Positions 45,565 to 57,486 of a stretch of 64,000 nt of DNA are shown one piece after another. The notes under the pieces were generated by a model. It saw only the letters and a list, made by a program, of their open reading frames with translations. It was not told where the DNA came from and did not search any database. Origin of the DNA: Archivesica marissinica (taxonomy: Eukaryota; Mollusca; Bivalvia; Venerida; Vesicomyidae). Numbering within the stretch: position 1 is the first letter of the stretch; each line of letters starts with the position of its first letter. Position numbers and translations under genes: made by a program. The stretch covers positions 75,280,243-75,344,242 of the forward strand of contig CM026387.1 in NCBI GenBank assembly GCA_014843695.1, given 5' to 3'.

Positions 45565-48500
45565 GTAATTGAATCTGTAATATCATTCATTATTCATCGT
45601 TGAATCTGTAATATCATTCATTATTCATCGTTGAATCTGTAATATCATTCATTATTCATCGTTGAATCTGTAATATCATTCATTATTCATTGTTGAATCT
45701 ATAATATCATTCATTATTCATCGTTGAATCTGTAATATCATTCATTATTCATCGTTGAAACTGTAATATCATTCATTATTCGTTGTTGAATCTATAATAT
45801 CATTCAATATTCATTGTTGAATCTGTAATATCATTCATTATTCATCGTTGAATCTATAATATCATTCATTATTCGTCGTTGAATCTGTAATATCATTCAT
45901 TATTCATCGTTGAATCTGTAATATCATTCATTATTCGTCGTTGAATCTATAATATCATTCAATATTCATCGTTGAATCTGTAATATCATTTATTATTCGT
46001 CGTTGAATCTGTAATATCATTCATTATTCATCGTTGAATCTGTAATATCATTCATTATTCGTCGTTGAATCTATAATATCATTCAATATTCATCGTTGAA
46101 TCTGTAATATCATTTATTATTCATCGTTGAATCTGTAATATCATTCATTATTCGTCGTTGAATCTATAATATCATTCATTATTTGTCGTTGAATCTATAA
46201 TATCTCATCATTGAATCTGTAATATCATTCATTATTCATCGTTGAATCTATAATATCATTCATTATTCGTCGTTGAATCTGTAATATCATTCATTATTCA
46301 TCGTTGAATCTGTAATATCATTCATTATTCGTCGTTGAATCTATAATATCATTCAATATTCATCGTTGAATCTGTAATATCATTCATTATTCATCGTTGA
46401 ATCTGTAATATCATTCATTATTCGTCGTTGAATCTATAATATCTCATCATTGAATCTGTAATATCATTCATTATTTGTCGTTGAATCTGTAATATCATTC
46501 ATTATTTGTCGTTGAATCTGTAATATCATTATTCGTTGTTGAATCTGTAATATCATTATTCGTCGTTGAATCTGTAATATTATTCATTATTCTTCATTGA
46601 ATCTGTAATATCATTATTCGTCATTGAATCTGTAATATCATTATTTGTCATTGAATCTGTAATATCATTATTTGTCATTGAATCTGTAATATCATTATTC
46701 GTCGTTGAATCTGTAACATCATTCATTATTCGTCATTGAATCTGTAATATCATTATTCGTCATTGAATCTGTAATATCATTATTCATTTTTGAATCTGTA
46801 ATATCATTATTCATTGTTGAATCTGTAATATTATTCATTATTCGTCATTGAATCTGTAATATCATTATTCGTCATTGAATCTGTAATATCATTAATTGTT
46901 TTTGAATCTGTAATATCATTATTTGTCGTTGAATCTGTAATATTATTCATTATTCGTTGTTGAATCTGTAATATTATTCGTCGTTGAATCTGTAATATCA
47001 TTCATTATTCGTCGTTGAATCTGTAATATCATTATTCTTCGTTGAATCTGTAATATTATTCATTATTCATCATTGAATCTGTAATACCATTATTCGTCGT
47101 TGAATCTGTAATATTATTCATTATTCGTCATTGAATCTGTAATACCATTATTCATCATTGAATCTGTAATATCATTATTCGTCATTGAATCTGTAATATC
47201 ATTATTCGTCATTGAATCTGTAATACCATTATTCATCATTGAAATTCATCATTGAATCTGTAATATCATTATTCATCATTGAATCTGTAATATCATTATT
47301 CGTCATTGAATCTGTAATATTATTATTCATCATTGAAATTCATCATTGAATCTGTAATATCATTATTCGTTTTTGAATCTGTAATATCATTATTCGTCGT
47401 TGAATCTGTAACATCATTCATTATTCGTCATTGAATCTGTAATATCATTATTCATCATTGAATCTGTAATACCATTATTCATCATTGAATCTGTAATATC
47501 ATTATTCGTCGTTGAATCTGTAATATTATTCATTATTCGTCATTGAATCTGTAATATCATTATTCATCATTGAATCTGTAATATCATTATTCGTCATTGA
47601 ATCTGTAATATCATTATTCATCATTGAAATTCATCATTGAATCTGTAATATCATTATTCGTTTTTGAATCTGTAATATCATTATTCGTCGTTGAATCTGT
47701 AACATCATTCATTATTCGTCATTGAATCTGTAATATCATTATTCATCATTGAATCTGTAATACCATTATTCATCATTGAATCTGTAATATCATTATTCGT
47801 CATTGAATCTGTAATATTATTCATTATTCGTCATTGAATCTGTAATATCATTATTCGTCATTGAATCTGTAATATCATTATTCATCATTGAAATTCATCA
47901 TTGAATCTGTAATATCATTATTCATCATTGAATCTGTAATATCATTATTCGTCATTGAATCTGTAATATCATTATTCATCATTGAAATTCATCATTGAAT
48001 CTGTAATATCATTATTCATCATTGAAATTCATCATTGAATCTGTAATATCATTATTCGTTTTTGAATCTGTAATATCATTAGTCGTCGTTGAATCTGTAA
48101 CATCATTCATTATTCGTCATTGAATCTGTAATATCATTATTCATCATTGAAATTCATCATTGAATCTGTAATATCATTATTCGTCATTGAATCTGTAATA
48201 TCATTATTTGTTTTTGAATCTGTAATATCATTATTCGTCGTTGAATCTGTAATACCATTCATTATTCGTCATTGAATCTGTAATATCATTAATCGTTTTT
48301 GAATCTGTAATATCATTATTTGTCGTTGAATCTGTAATATTATTCATTATTCGTCGTTGAATCTGTAATATTATTCATTATTGAATCTGTAATATCATTA
48401 TTCGTTTTTGAATCTGTAATATCATTATTCGTCATTGAATCTGTAATATCATTATTCATCATTGAATCTGTAATATCATTATTCATCATTGAATCTGTAA

Positions 48501-48642
48501 TATCATTATTCATCATTGAATCTGTAATATCATTATTCGTCATTGAATCTGTAATATCATTATTCATCATTGAAATTCATCATTGAATCTGTAATATCAT
48601 TATTCGTTGTTGAATCTGTAATATTATTCATTATTCGTCGTT
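45565..48642. repeat. AT-rich satellite, 31-bp unit shading into a 27-bp unit
   Basis: More than 100 copies. The left part has ttgaatctgtaatatcattc plus attattcatcg (31 bp). From about 46520 a shorter unit, ttgaatctgtaatatcatta plus ttcgtca (27 bp), dominates, with interspersed gaaattcatca insertions. The shorter form looks like a deletion of one cattcatt step. A 76-codon minus-strand open frame is repeat-derived. Confidence 0.95.
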
Positions 48643-48696
48643 TCCAGGAAAGAAAAGTAGAGAAGAGAAAAATATTTGCTACAGGAAAACTAATGT

Positions 48697-49334
48697 CAGG
48701 TAATGTTGTATTAGAGTCGTAGTTCAACATCTCATCAAGTCCTACATGCTAGTAGATCAGGTAATGTTGTATTAGAGAAGTAGTTCAACATCTCATCAAG
48801 TCCTACATGCTAGTAGATCAGGTAATGTTGTATTAGAGAAGTAGTTCAACATCTCATCAAGTCCTACATGCTAGTAGATCAGGTAATGTTGTATTAGAGA
48901 AGTAGTTCAACATCTCATCAAGTCCTACATGCTAGTAGATCAGGTAATGTTGTATTAGAGAAGTAGTTCAACATCTCATCAAGTCCTACATGCTAGTAGA
49001 TCAGGTAATGTTGTATTAGAGAAGTAGTTCAACATCTCATCAAGTCCTACATGCTAGTAGATCAGGTAATGTTGTATTAGAGTCGTAGTTCAACATCTCA
49101 TCAAGTCCTACATGCTAGTAGATCAGGTAATGTTGTATTAGAGAAGTAGTTCAACATCTCATCAAGTCCTACATGCTAGTAGATCAGGTAATGTTGTATT
49201 AGAGAAGTAGTTCAACATCTCATCAAGTCCTACATGCTAGTAGATCAGGTAATGTTGTATTAGAGTCGTAGTTCAACATCTCATCAAGTCCTACATGCTA
49301 GTAGATCAGGTAATGTTGTATTAGAGTAGTAGTT
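48697..49334. repeat. Minisatellite, 61-bp unit, left part
   Basis: About 10 copies of tcaggtaatgttgtattaga, gaagtagttcaacatctcat and caagtcctacatgctagtaga. A tagtcg/tagaag alternative recurs. It is interrupted by a LINE fragment and resumes at 50341. Confidence 0.97.
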
Positions 49335-50339
49335 AGATAGATAGATAGATTTCTTTATTTATAGAGGGTGACCTAATTAGTTTTGAACTAATCCTCCTTA
49401 GGGCCCTCTTCAATTTGTTAACACTATAGAATAAATGTACATACACAATAATTATAACATAGTTATGCCGTACAATATACATGCATAATGTTGTACAATG
49501 TAACTTAAACAACAGCCTAAGTAAATCAGGTACTTTGATAGAAATACAAAACGACATAAGCATATTGATTTACAATCATTATATATATATAACTGTCTAG
49601 TGACTACCGATTAAAACGTTGTATCCATACTTTACATTTTGTCTTGAATATATTTAAAGATCTGGATGTCTTAATTTCAAATGGTAGACAATTCCATATC
49701 TTTGGACCAGAGTATTCTAATGATTTCTTATACATTTCACATCTAGGTCTTGGAATATAGAGATCCATATTTGAAACATTTCTCAATGTCATATCTGAAG
49801 TAACTGAATTGCAATGTCTTAATTGAAAATGTTCATTCAAATAATTCGGTACAAGATTGTTCATAATTTTGTACATTGTTACTGCTTTTTGAAAAATAAT
49901 CCGTTGGTCAAAAGTCATTATATTAATTACAGACATTGATTCACGCAAAGAAATATAATCTTGGCCCAGAATGAATTTACAAGCTGTCTCTGCAATCTTA
50001 ATAATGTGTTGATATTTTGTTGTGGTGTTCCCCATATGATACAACAATAATCAAAATGTGGTTGGATATATGCCTTGTAATAAAGTATTCTGTAGTTCAG
50101 ATTCACAATATACCGTATTTTACCTAATAGCCAAATGTTAGTTTAAATCTTTTTCACAATATATTTGATATGCGAGTCCCATTTTAATGAATCCTGAATG
50201 TGTACTCCAAGCAACTTCTCTGATTTTCAATAATATATTTTCATATTTAAGAGAGAGTGTAGGGTTAGGGAAAACACATTTTCGCTGGGCTGTCATCATA
50301 AATAGAACTTTCGTTTTGTCTGTATTAATCTTCATTCCA
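49335..50339 (-). pseudogene. 5'-truncated non-LTR retrotransposon (LINE) ORF2 fragment
   Basis: On the minus strand the fragment encodes NGMKINTDKTKVLFM, typical of the reverse transcriptase after the catalytic YxDD. AYIQPHFDYCCIIWG follows, then, in another frame, NTTTKYQHIIKIAE and the C-terminal LEYSGPKIWNCLPFEIKTSR and SLNIFKTKC. At least two frame changes break it. The 3' end has aataaagaaatc and (tatc)n, a microsatellite tail seen in CR1/L2-type LINEs; the clade is an inference. It sits inside one unit of the 61-bp array. Confidence 0.88.
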
Positions 50340-50340
50340 T

Positions 50341-50742
50341 TCAACATCTCATCAAGTCCTACATGCTAGTAGATCAGGTAATGTTGTATTAGAGTCGTAG
50401 TTCAACATCTCATCAAGTCCTACATGCTAGTAGATATGGTAATGTTGTATTAGAGAAGTAGTTCAACATCTCATCAAGTCCTATATGCTAGTAGATCAGG
50501 TAATGTTGTATTAGAGAAGTAGTTCAACATCTCATCAAGTCCTACATGCTAGTAGATCAGGTAATGTTGTATTAGAGAAGTAGTTCAACATCTCATCAAG
50601 TCCTACATGCTAGTAGATCAGGTAATGTTGTATTAGAGAAGTAGTTCAACATCTCATCAAGTCCTACATGCTAGTAGATCAGGTAATGTTGTATTAGAGA
50701 AGTAGTTCAACATCTCATCAAGTCCTACATGCTAGTAGATAC
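50341..50742. repeat. Minisatellite, 61-bp unit, right part
   Basis: About six and a half further copies of the unit at 48697, starting in the middle of a unit (tcaacatctcatcaagtcct) where the LINE stops. Confidence 0.97.
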
Positions 50743-51784
50743 AGTATATAGAACAGGTTTATCTAGCACCTCCCTCCAACAGTTGCAGATAAAGAAATCT
50801 CATCCTGACGGCTGAAGATGCGTGCAAAGAATGAGGCTCTGTCGAGTTCTTAGCACGAATCTTTAATTCAAAGGTGGGATTTCCTTAACTGCAACTCTAT
50901 AGAGTTGCTATATTTATTATCTCACCTTTCTTATCCTTTTGAAGCACCTTACGACTTACGCCAGCCTATCTATATGTATACACACTTGAATGGCATATTA
51001 ATTTACTATGTGATGAGGTCATCGGAATGTGACAATTTACTCACATTTGATGTTGATTTACGTTTAAAAGTAAACACCCACATACATGTTTAAGTTTAAC
51101 GGTTTAATTTCTTTAAACTGCTAAACCCTTACATCCAACACGGGTAAAGATTCAAATAACCTAACCATCATACTAAAAGGAACTAATAAATAACAAGGTG
51201 TAAAGGGAGATAAGTGTCACTGTGATAAGAGGCGTGATACTTGCAAACAATGCAAGTGCATTTTGGTCAAATGGTAATAGTAGGCACGTGAACAACACAT
51301 GAATGGTAGCGATACATCATTGATTGCGTCATCGATGACGTAACATTGTTATTATAATGCCGTAATTTCACGCAGTGTTCGGATTTTACTGTTATCCAAT
51401 GAAATGTTACAAATTTGGATGCGGAAATAACGGAAACTACCGGACATGTTCGTGACATCTATTTAGCATAAAGTAGTCCCCTTGTTAGACAGATTTATCT
51501 CACCCCCCCCCCAAAACGGCGTTAAAAGCCTGTCTATAGGTGAGTAATAATGATGTCTTCACCATCTCTCCTCCCAGTTCAACATGTTACATTAAATAGT
51601 TGCAGACTAATCCGATACCAAATCTGTTGTAAACCTCCGACTATAGCAACTGTGATTTCAAACTTCAACAAATACCGAAACTGATATCAAAATGTGACTA
51701 TGTAAATGACAAAAATTGTAATGGAGACAACTTGATCCATTTTAATACCACAATTGGTTCCAGTATTGCCTTGATACCACTTGG
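50743..51784. other. Spacer, nothing recognised
   Basis: Mixed unique sequence with several short open frames but no domain, splice pair or repeat that I can support. Confidence 0.4.
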
Positions 51785-51819
51785 TCAATTTTGATGAAAC
51801 TTGGTGTGGAGCATCAGTC

Positions 51820-52088
51820 TGTTTGTTTTTGGGGTTTAAAATTGCGCCAACATCTTAGGTCATATGGTGCCTCTCCAGCTGTTGTTTATGGAGGAAGACT
51901 CCGGGTGCTACGCCGAGCAGTATATCAGTCACGGACAGGCTCCCGGGTAGAACCATTGAACTTCTGGAGGCCAGCTAGATAGCTTCCTCACATGCAAGAT
52001 TCCATATCCCCCGTGGTATTCGAACCAACAGCTAATGCGAGCAAGTGCTTTGAAGTCAACGACCTGAACCACTCGGCCACTGTGGAGT
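51820..52088 (-). mobile_element. SINE family E
   Basis: On the minus strand the head is cagtggccgagtggttcagg with the B box gttggttcgaatacc. The body carries gcatgtgaggaagctatcta and gtcttcctccataaacaaca, then caccatatgacctaagatgt, and the copy ends in ttaaaccccaaaaacaaaca. A 21-bp direct repeat (tcaattttgatgaaacttgg plus t) lies on both sides at 51785 and 52103, but it may belong to an older dispersed repeat. The second copy at 60003 shares head and body motifs. Confidence 0.75.
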
Positions 52089-52123
52089 TATGAACTGCTT
52101 CATCAATTTTGATGAAACTTGGT

Positions 52124-52636
52124 AAAATGGCACTGTGTAGATATCTAAAATACCTACCATCATTCCAATCCACAATGGCTATCATGGCAGCTACATCTTA
52201 TATCTGTATTAGACACCAGAACCGTTAGTGCAATTATATCAGGAATCTTGGATATGACATCCGGGTGACTAGTTATAAAACATAAATGTCAAATATTGCA
52301 GATCCGAAATTCAAGGACATTATGGTGGACATCTTGAAAACTCTATTTTCAACTTCAATCCATGAATACTAGTATCAGGTGATCGCCTCTGGACTATTAT
52401 TTCTCCATATAAACGACAGCCATTTAGCTCTCATGCAGTGGATAAGTAGTCGCCATATCTATCCCACCTCCATAGATATTACTGGGGCTACATGAGATTC
52501 CGGACTTTATTATGAATATTGGTTTGGCTACTACATTGTCAATGTATGTCAAATTGGTAATGACGTCAAGAGGTGCTTCTATGAAGGAAAGGGTTAAGAC
52601 CTCCCTTCACAGATATTGGTCTCTTGTTTGTTTCAG
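52124..52636. other. Spacer before a possible exon
   Basis: Unique sequence; its start resembles an old dispersed repeat (gatgaaacttggtaaaatgg). It ends in a good acceptor, tcttgtttgtttcag. Confidence 0.4.
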
Positions 52637-52884
52637 GTGGTGCAGTGTATCAGTATGCATCCCAGGAGAATATTGTAACTCTGGGAACCAGACACCGGAA
52701 CCTGTCGCAACACACAGATACCACAGTCATCGAAAATATTACAACTCTGGGAACCATACACCGGAACCTGTCGCAACAAACAGATACCACAGTCATAGAA
52801 AATATTGCAACTCCGGGAACCAGACTACGGAACCTGTCGCAACAAACAGATACCACAGTCATAGAAGAGGAGCAAGAACTATGA
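52637..52884 (+). CDS. Possible last exon with three in-frame 22-residue repeats
   Basis: After the acceptor tcttgtttgtttcag the frame reads GGAVYQYASQ and then three copies of a 22-residue unit, each of the form EN-I-x-T-x-GT-x-x-RNLSQ followed by x-TDTTVI. It ends EEEQEL and TGA. The DNA period is 66 bp, a multiple of three, and the copies differ at a few places without breaking the frame. No other exon of such a gene is seen, another frame is also open, and no polyadenylation signal is evident, so this may be only a minisatellite. The Ser/Thr-rich sequence resembles no family that I recognise. Confidence 0.3.
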
Positions 52885-52983
52885 ACCATGAACTAGACAC
52901 AGGAAGTAAATAGAAGTTGAACAGAACTTCGCACTATGCAGACTTGTACCAGGTGTAAAGTTTAAGCTTTGTTTATTTTACGA

Positions 52984-53193
52984 CATTTGCGAAACAAGCT
53001 TTAACAACCTATATTAATCACTCTCGTTGGCGCAGATGAAAGCGTAAATGTGGTCATTCGTGTGGGAGGAACCCGGAGAAAACCCACCTGTCCGATCTGG
53101 CGACCACCGTACCATCTCACATACTCCCCGGTCCAAGGATCCCGGGTTGCATTGGTGAGAAGCGAGTGCGCTAACCACTGTGCTAATCGGACA
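52984..53193 (-). mobile_element. SINE family D, full length
   Basis: Reads tgcgaaacaagctttaacaa, cgcagatgaaagcgtaaatg, gtgggaggaacccggagaaa and the complement of the head: cccgggttgcattggtgaga and gcgctaaccactgtgctaat. Confidence 0.9.
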
Positions 53194-53535
53194 GCACCAA
53201 TATACGAGAGATCAGTTTACAGAGTACATGTAGATGTTCATGGTGGGATTTGGTATCAATCTTGTGACCTGGATTTCCAATTCAATGTGTGTGAACCAAA
53301 TTGATTAACATTTGCTGTTGTGGTATTTTCAACAGACATACGCTAAGTTTGTGTAATAATATAGTACATGTAGCACCTTTCAAATGGTTGTAGATACACT
53401 AGTCAGTTAATGACATTTTCTTCTGTTTGGTTCATTCTCTTCTCATATGTTTCTCTGCATCATCCAGGGGTAACGGTCAGATACAGTGAAAATGTGTGTC
53501 GCGGTACGGACTTAGTCACCAGATTATGTGTAAGC
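53194..53535. other. Spacer, nothing recognised
   Basis: Unique sequence. A pyrimidine stretch with tgcatcatccag at about 53469 resembles an acceptor, but the frame after it is not recognisable. Confidence 0.35.
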
Positions 53536-53602
53536 GGCCCGGTTAGCTCAGTTAGCTCAGCGAAAGGTCCAGGGTTGGAGCCCCTGGTTGACTACACTTT
53601 TT
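53536..53602 (+). other. tRNA-like fragment lacking the anticodon arm
   Basis: Reads ggcccggttagctcagttag, an A-box-like D arm, and then ggtccagggttggagcccct, a B-box-like T arm, with only about 12 bases between them. A tRNA would need a 17-base anticodon arm there. It is a pseudo-tRNA or SINE head. Confidence 0.5.
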
Positions 53603-53673
53603 CAGTAAAGACAGTGATGTGGAAAATAGATTAGTACGAAATATATGATAGTAAGCCAGGTTTAGAACCCGTG

Positions 53674-53745
53674 ACAATAACAAATCTGTCTCGCGCGACA
53701 ATAACAAATCTGTCTCCTGCGACAATAACAAATCTGTCTCACTGA
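53674..53745. repeat. Short tandem repeat, 24-bp unit, three copies
   Basis: Three copies of gacaataacaaatctgtctc plus a variable tetranucleotide. Confidence 0.85.
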
Positions 53746-54227
53746 TAGAATGATCTTCAATGCCTCGCACTGATGAACGGTCAAGTACTATCATTACTGT
53801 ATAAAGGATTTGTCTTGGTTGGTTACAATATATCACAGTTCATTCAGTGTTGGTCCCTTTGCTATAAAACAAGGTATTGAACATACAGTTTAATGCAGGT
53901 AGTTTTGTATCACAGTGCCTTCTGTTTTACTCCTTGTATCACTAAATACTTGGTCAAATATGGGCATTGAACACGTGTTGTGTCTTTGTTTTATCCCATA
54001 TTAAATATCACAAGTTGTATAAATGCTTTGATGTGTGTGCTCCTAGAGGTGGCTGCTCTTTGAGAAGGTTACGCCTAGGTGGTGGTGCTCCCTAGAGTTT
54101 GGTGCACCTAGATGTGTGGTCAGTAGTTTAAACCCATATTGTTCTGTGGTTGTGTGCCATCTGTGTTACTGAAAGAAAATGTAAAGGACAATAAATACTA
54201 AAATCTGAGGGTGGTGTATGTATTAAG
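53746..54227. other. Spacer, nothing recognised
   Basis: Unique sequence before the 53-bp array. No coding signal. Confidence 0.4.
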
Positions 54228-54779
54228 TAGATCACCTCTGACTCAGACTGACTGCCATCCACACATCCTACAAACTGGATAACAATTGAGCTAAAGTGCT
54301 CTGACTGCCACCCACACATCATACAAACTGGATAACAATTGTGCTAAAGTGCTCTGACTGCCACCCACACATCATACAAACTGGATAACAATTGCGCTAA
54401 AGTGCTCTGACTGCCACCCACACATCATACAAACTGGATAACAATTGCGCTAAAGTGCTCTGACTGCCATCCACACATCATACAAACTGGATAACAATTG
54501 TGCTAAAGTGCTCTGACTGCCACCCACACATCATACAAACTGGATAACAATTGAGCTAAAGTGCTCTGACTGCCACCCACACATCATACAAACTGGATAA
54601 CAATTGTGCTAAAGTGCTCTGACTGCCACCCACACATCATACAAACTGGATAACAATTGAGCTAAAGTGCTCTGACTGCCACCCACACATCATACAAACT
54701 GGATAACAATTGAGCTAAAGTGCTCTGACTGCCACCCACACATCATACAAACTGGATAACAATTGAGCTAAAGTGCTCA
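54228..54779. repeat. Minisatellite, 53-bp unit
   Basis: About 10 copies of tgctctgactgccacccaca, catcatacaaactggataac and aattgagctaaag, very uniform, ending at a SINE insertion. Confidence 0.96.
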
Positions 54780-54999
54780 GTGGTTAGCGCGCTCCCTTCT
54801 CACCAATGCAACCCAGGTTCAATCCTTGGACCGGGAAGTATGTGAGATGGTACCGTGGTTGCCAGATTGGACAGGTGGGTTTTCTCCAGGTACTCCAGTT
54901 TCCTCCCACACGAATGACCACATATACGCTTTCATCCGTGGCAATGAGAGTGATTAATATAAGTTATTAAAACTTGCTTCACAATCGTTGTAAAATAAA
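54780..54999 (+). mobile_element. SINE family D inserted in the 53-bp array
   Basis: The head gtggttagcgcgctcccttc and B box caggttcaatcc are followed by ggtgggttttctccaggtac, tcctcccacacgaatgacca and the tail acttgcttcacaatcgttg. The 11-bp duplication taaagtgctca flanks it at 54769-54779 and 55000-55010, and this sequence is part of the 53-bp unit. Confidence 0.93.
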
Positions 55000-55108
55000 T
55001 AAAGTGCTCACTAGAGAGCTATTGTCTTGTTAACTATACCGACTAATAACTAAAATTAACTTGAGTAAGGGAATATCTGTAAACATTTAGTTTAAACATT
55101 ACATTGTA

Positions 55109-55114
55109 TTTATT
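55109..55114 (-). terminator. Polyadenylation signal of the HYEQ/RDHSYG gene
   Basis: AATAAA on the minus strand, about 36 bases after the TAA stop at 55150. Confidence 0.7.
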
Positions 55115-55149
55115 TCAGTATATTTACATGTAATCAAGAAATGAACATA

Positions 55150-55174
55150 TTACGTATAATTTAACAGCAGTTGA
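55150..55174 (-). CDS. HYEQ/RDHSYG family protein, last exon
   Basis: The acceptor is tctaatccctttcag on the minus strand. The first base T completes AGT (Ser) after AG of the previous exon, and seven codons give QLLLNYT before TAA. An AATAAA signal follows at 55109. The exon is only 25 bases long, so it rests on splice phase, the good pyrimidine tract and the poly(A) signal. Confidence 0.65.
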
Positions 55175-55240
55175 CTGAAAGGGATTAGAATGAAAGAAAA
55201 CATTTGATGTAGGAAACAGATTTCAGATTAATGCAAGTAC

Positions 55241-55388
55241 CTATATTCCCATTCGCTAAGTCCATATCCTTCTGTACCATCCAGAGAATATCGCACATAT
55301 CTCTCATATATTTTGGCATCTCTGCCATCCCCGATGTAGAATTGTCTGGTATCTAACACCTCAACTTGCAACTTTCTATGCTTCCCAC
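55241..55388 (-). CDS. HYEQ/RDHSYG family protein, penultimate exon
   Basis: The exon lies between ttggtgtttag and gtacttgc on the minus strand. GT completes Gly with the G of the previous exon, and it ends with AG. The 48 codons read GKHRKLQVEVLDTRQFYIGD, then GRDAKIYERYVRYSLDGTEG and YGLSEWEY. In the family as I know it, an AGG-x-x-x-x-x-V-x-V strand pair and a closing G-x-G-x-SEWEY motif form the end of the domain. Length 148 equals 2 + 48 codons + 2. Confidence 0.8.
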
Positions 55389-55452
55389 CTAAACACCAAT
55401 AACAACAGATGTATCGGATTATAGGGTTTGAAACTTCATCAGTTCAATACAA

Positions 55453-55712
55453 TGTCCGCCTCTGTGGTTACGGTCGCCAACTTGTATACCACTGTAACCT
55501 ATTGTCACTGATGGTCATGGGTTCGAGCCCCTCTCGGGCCGTGTCTCATTTATTTGAAAAAGTTGGCAGTTTCTTACGGAGGTTGGTGCACCCAAGTACT
55601 GGTTAACCACTGGAGCCTGCCCAGGAAAGGTGTTGGGTAAACTGCCCGCCGGCGATATAGCCCAAAATGGTGCTGATGCAGGCGTAAAACTCGAACTAAC
55701 AAACAAACAAGT
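55453..55712 (+). mobile_element. SINE family C
   Basis: The head tccgcctctgtggttacggt has lost a few bases of the A box. The B box is atgggttcgagcccc. The body ggtgcacccaagtactggtt and the tail ccggcgatatagcccaaaat with gcaggcgtaaaactcgaact and (aac)n are complete. It lies in the intron of the HYEQ/RDHSYG gene in the opposite direction. Confidence 0.9.
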
Positions 55713-56927
55713 TCAAAACAAATCTCATTTACTCAGATATATATTTACCGTACACTACTCTCATTTATCACATAACTTTGCTTGTATTCAGTGTAATAAC
55801 ATCATCTCATAATTTCTTATATTAACACACGTGTAATAACATCTGGAAGGATTCTGATTGGTTGAGAGAATAATCCTTATAATTTGTAAATTAAAACTTT
55901 AAAGTATGCATATTTCTATTTGAATTGGTATATAACGTTAATGGTAAGACAAACAATTTAAAATAAGTCTTGACACAATTATAACGCTGTTTAAAACATA
56001 AATAAAAATGCTCCTTTGCGTAGTGACGTTGTGACAATTTACGCTGACAGTTGGCACCAAAATGAAAGTAGCAGCGTTATTTTTTGTAAAAAAAATATTA
56101 AAACCCAATATGGTAATGGTATAAAAAGGATCTTAAACTTGTAGTGATTTCATACCATATTTTATTAAGCTCGCCTAACAGCAAAATTCCAAAATGAGTT
56201 TCATAAATTATGGTATGAAATCATCACTCTGTAAAATCCTAAATGTACTAATCTTTATAGTAAAACTTATTAAATAACGTAAATAACGTATTCAAGACAT
56301 TCATCACTACCTGTATTGAGAAATGTAAGATATAAAAAAGTATTGTCTTTAAAGCGACATTACATCGCAAAAAGCAAATAAAATGCTTTTGCATTGCTAC
56401 TACAAATTCTTCCGAATACATTCGAACACTAACATTAAATCCATAAACAGTGATTTTTTTTATCTACAAACTTTCAAAATTGAAATTAGGATTTCATATA
56501 ACGATCATCCACGCTCCTGAATTGACGTTTGTTTGTCATCGGAGTCAATACTAAGCGCGAGATAATGTCTTTTAAAGATAATTTAACTAAGACTAGTCTA
56601 CAAATAAATATGCATATGCACACATTTGATATATAATGGTAAATCTGTACCATAAATCGTGTTATTCAGTATACACTCATATAGTTGTATTACTCATGCA
56701 TGTCGACCATATTTACATTACTTTGTTATGTCAACAAACCGCGTATATGAGTTTGCTTATTAGTGAAATACTCGGTATTTGGAAAAATATTATACCATAT
56801 AATAGGAAAATACATTCTGTAGAAATTTGCTTTTTCAGTAATGTAGTGTCGCTTTAAAGTTTATTTCAGTGTCCAGTCGCTTGATGCTCTGTAAATGGTT
56901 CACTGCTTTATATCAATTAATATGCTA
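55713..56927. other. Intron sequence of the HYEQ/RDHSYG gene, nothing recognised
   Basis: AT-rich sequence. cataccatattttatt/aattatggtatgaaat at 56150-56220 form a loose inverted repeat that may be an old MITE. No exon is seen. Confidence 0.45.
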
Positions 56928-56931
56928 TTAA

Positions 56932-57149
56932 CCCATTCAACACCAAGTAACTGACATGGACTGCATGATATTTTTAGACCAATAAATTAATAAGAAAATT
57001 ACATTTGGACCAGTTCATTTATCAAAATGGGTAATTTTGTCTAAAAATAGTATTACTGGAAAAAAGTGCAGATTCTGATGAGACGGCTCGTTACGAGCCG
57101 GCTCTACACCTTTTGTAAGCCTATTTAGAGGTATGTGGTGTTGAAAAGG
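56932..57149. mobile_element. piggyBac-like MITE, copy 1
   Basis: Flanked by TTAA (56928 and 57150), with inverted ends cccattcaacacc and ggtgttgaaaagg. Inside are gtctaaaaatagta and a hairpin agacggctcgttacgagccg. The TTAA target and CC-starting ends fit non-autonomous piggyBac elements. Confidence 0.82.
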
Positions 57150-57326
57150 TTAATTTAAAAATGAGACCAAAAGAAGAATAACCTCACATAGGCATACATA
57201 AATCACTAGAAACTAATTTAACTACTCTTGTGGTACCCTGGACAGAGTACACGGTTCCATTCAACTGTAATAATGAACCTTTACATGCAAGCCTTAGTTT
57301 CATTCTTGGAAGAGACTCATTCGTAC

Positions 57327-57434
57327 CTGCTGTGAAGTTGATGGTGAAGTTGTTCGCTGGTGTACCGTCGTCGCCCAGTGTATGAAACTCGAGGTCATGC
57401 CATGACACGGGCTCCATCTCTCCCGATGGGTAAA
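57327..57434 (-). CDS. HYEQ/RDHSYG family protein, internal exon
   Basis: The exon lies between gtggttttatag and gtacgaatg on the minus strand. It starts with TT of a split codon and ends with G. The 35 full codons read YPSGEMEPVSWHDLEFHTLG, then DDGTPANNFTINFTA. The final G joins GT of the next exon to give Gly (AGG). The length of 108 equals 2 + 35 codons + 1. An open frame that continues through the donor to 57184 is intron read-through. Confidence 0.8.
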
Positions 57435-57486
57435 CTATAAAACCACAATGTAACCTGTAACAGCATAGTCACGAATTGTTGATTAA

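Noticed and set aside
43314..45603. Frames of 687-740 codons
   Set aside because: About half is N and the rest is the C-rich 31-bp array.
54128..54322. Minus-strand 64-codon open frame as an exon of a nearby gene
   Set aside because: It lies mostly in the 53-bp array and has no fitting splice sites.
57184..57417. A 77-codon minus-strand protein starting MEPVSWHDLEF
   Set aside because: The start is inside an exon and the part after residue 33 is intron read through past the donor at 57326.
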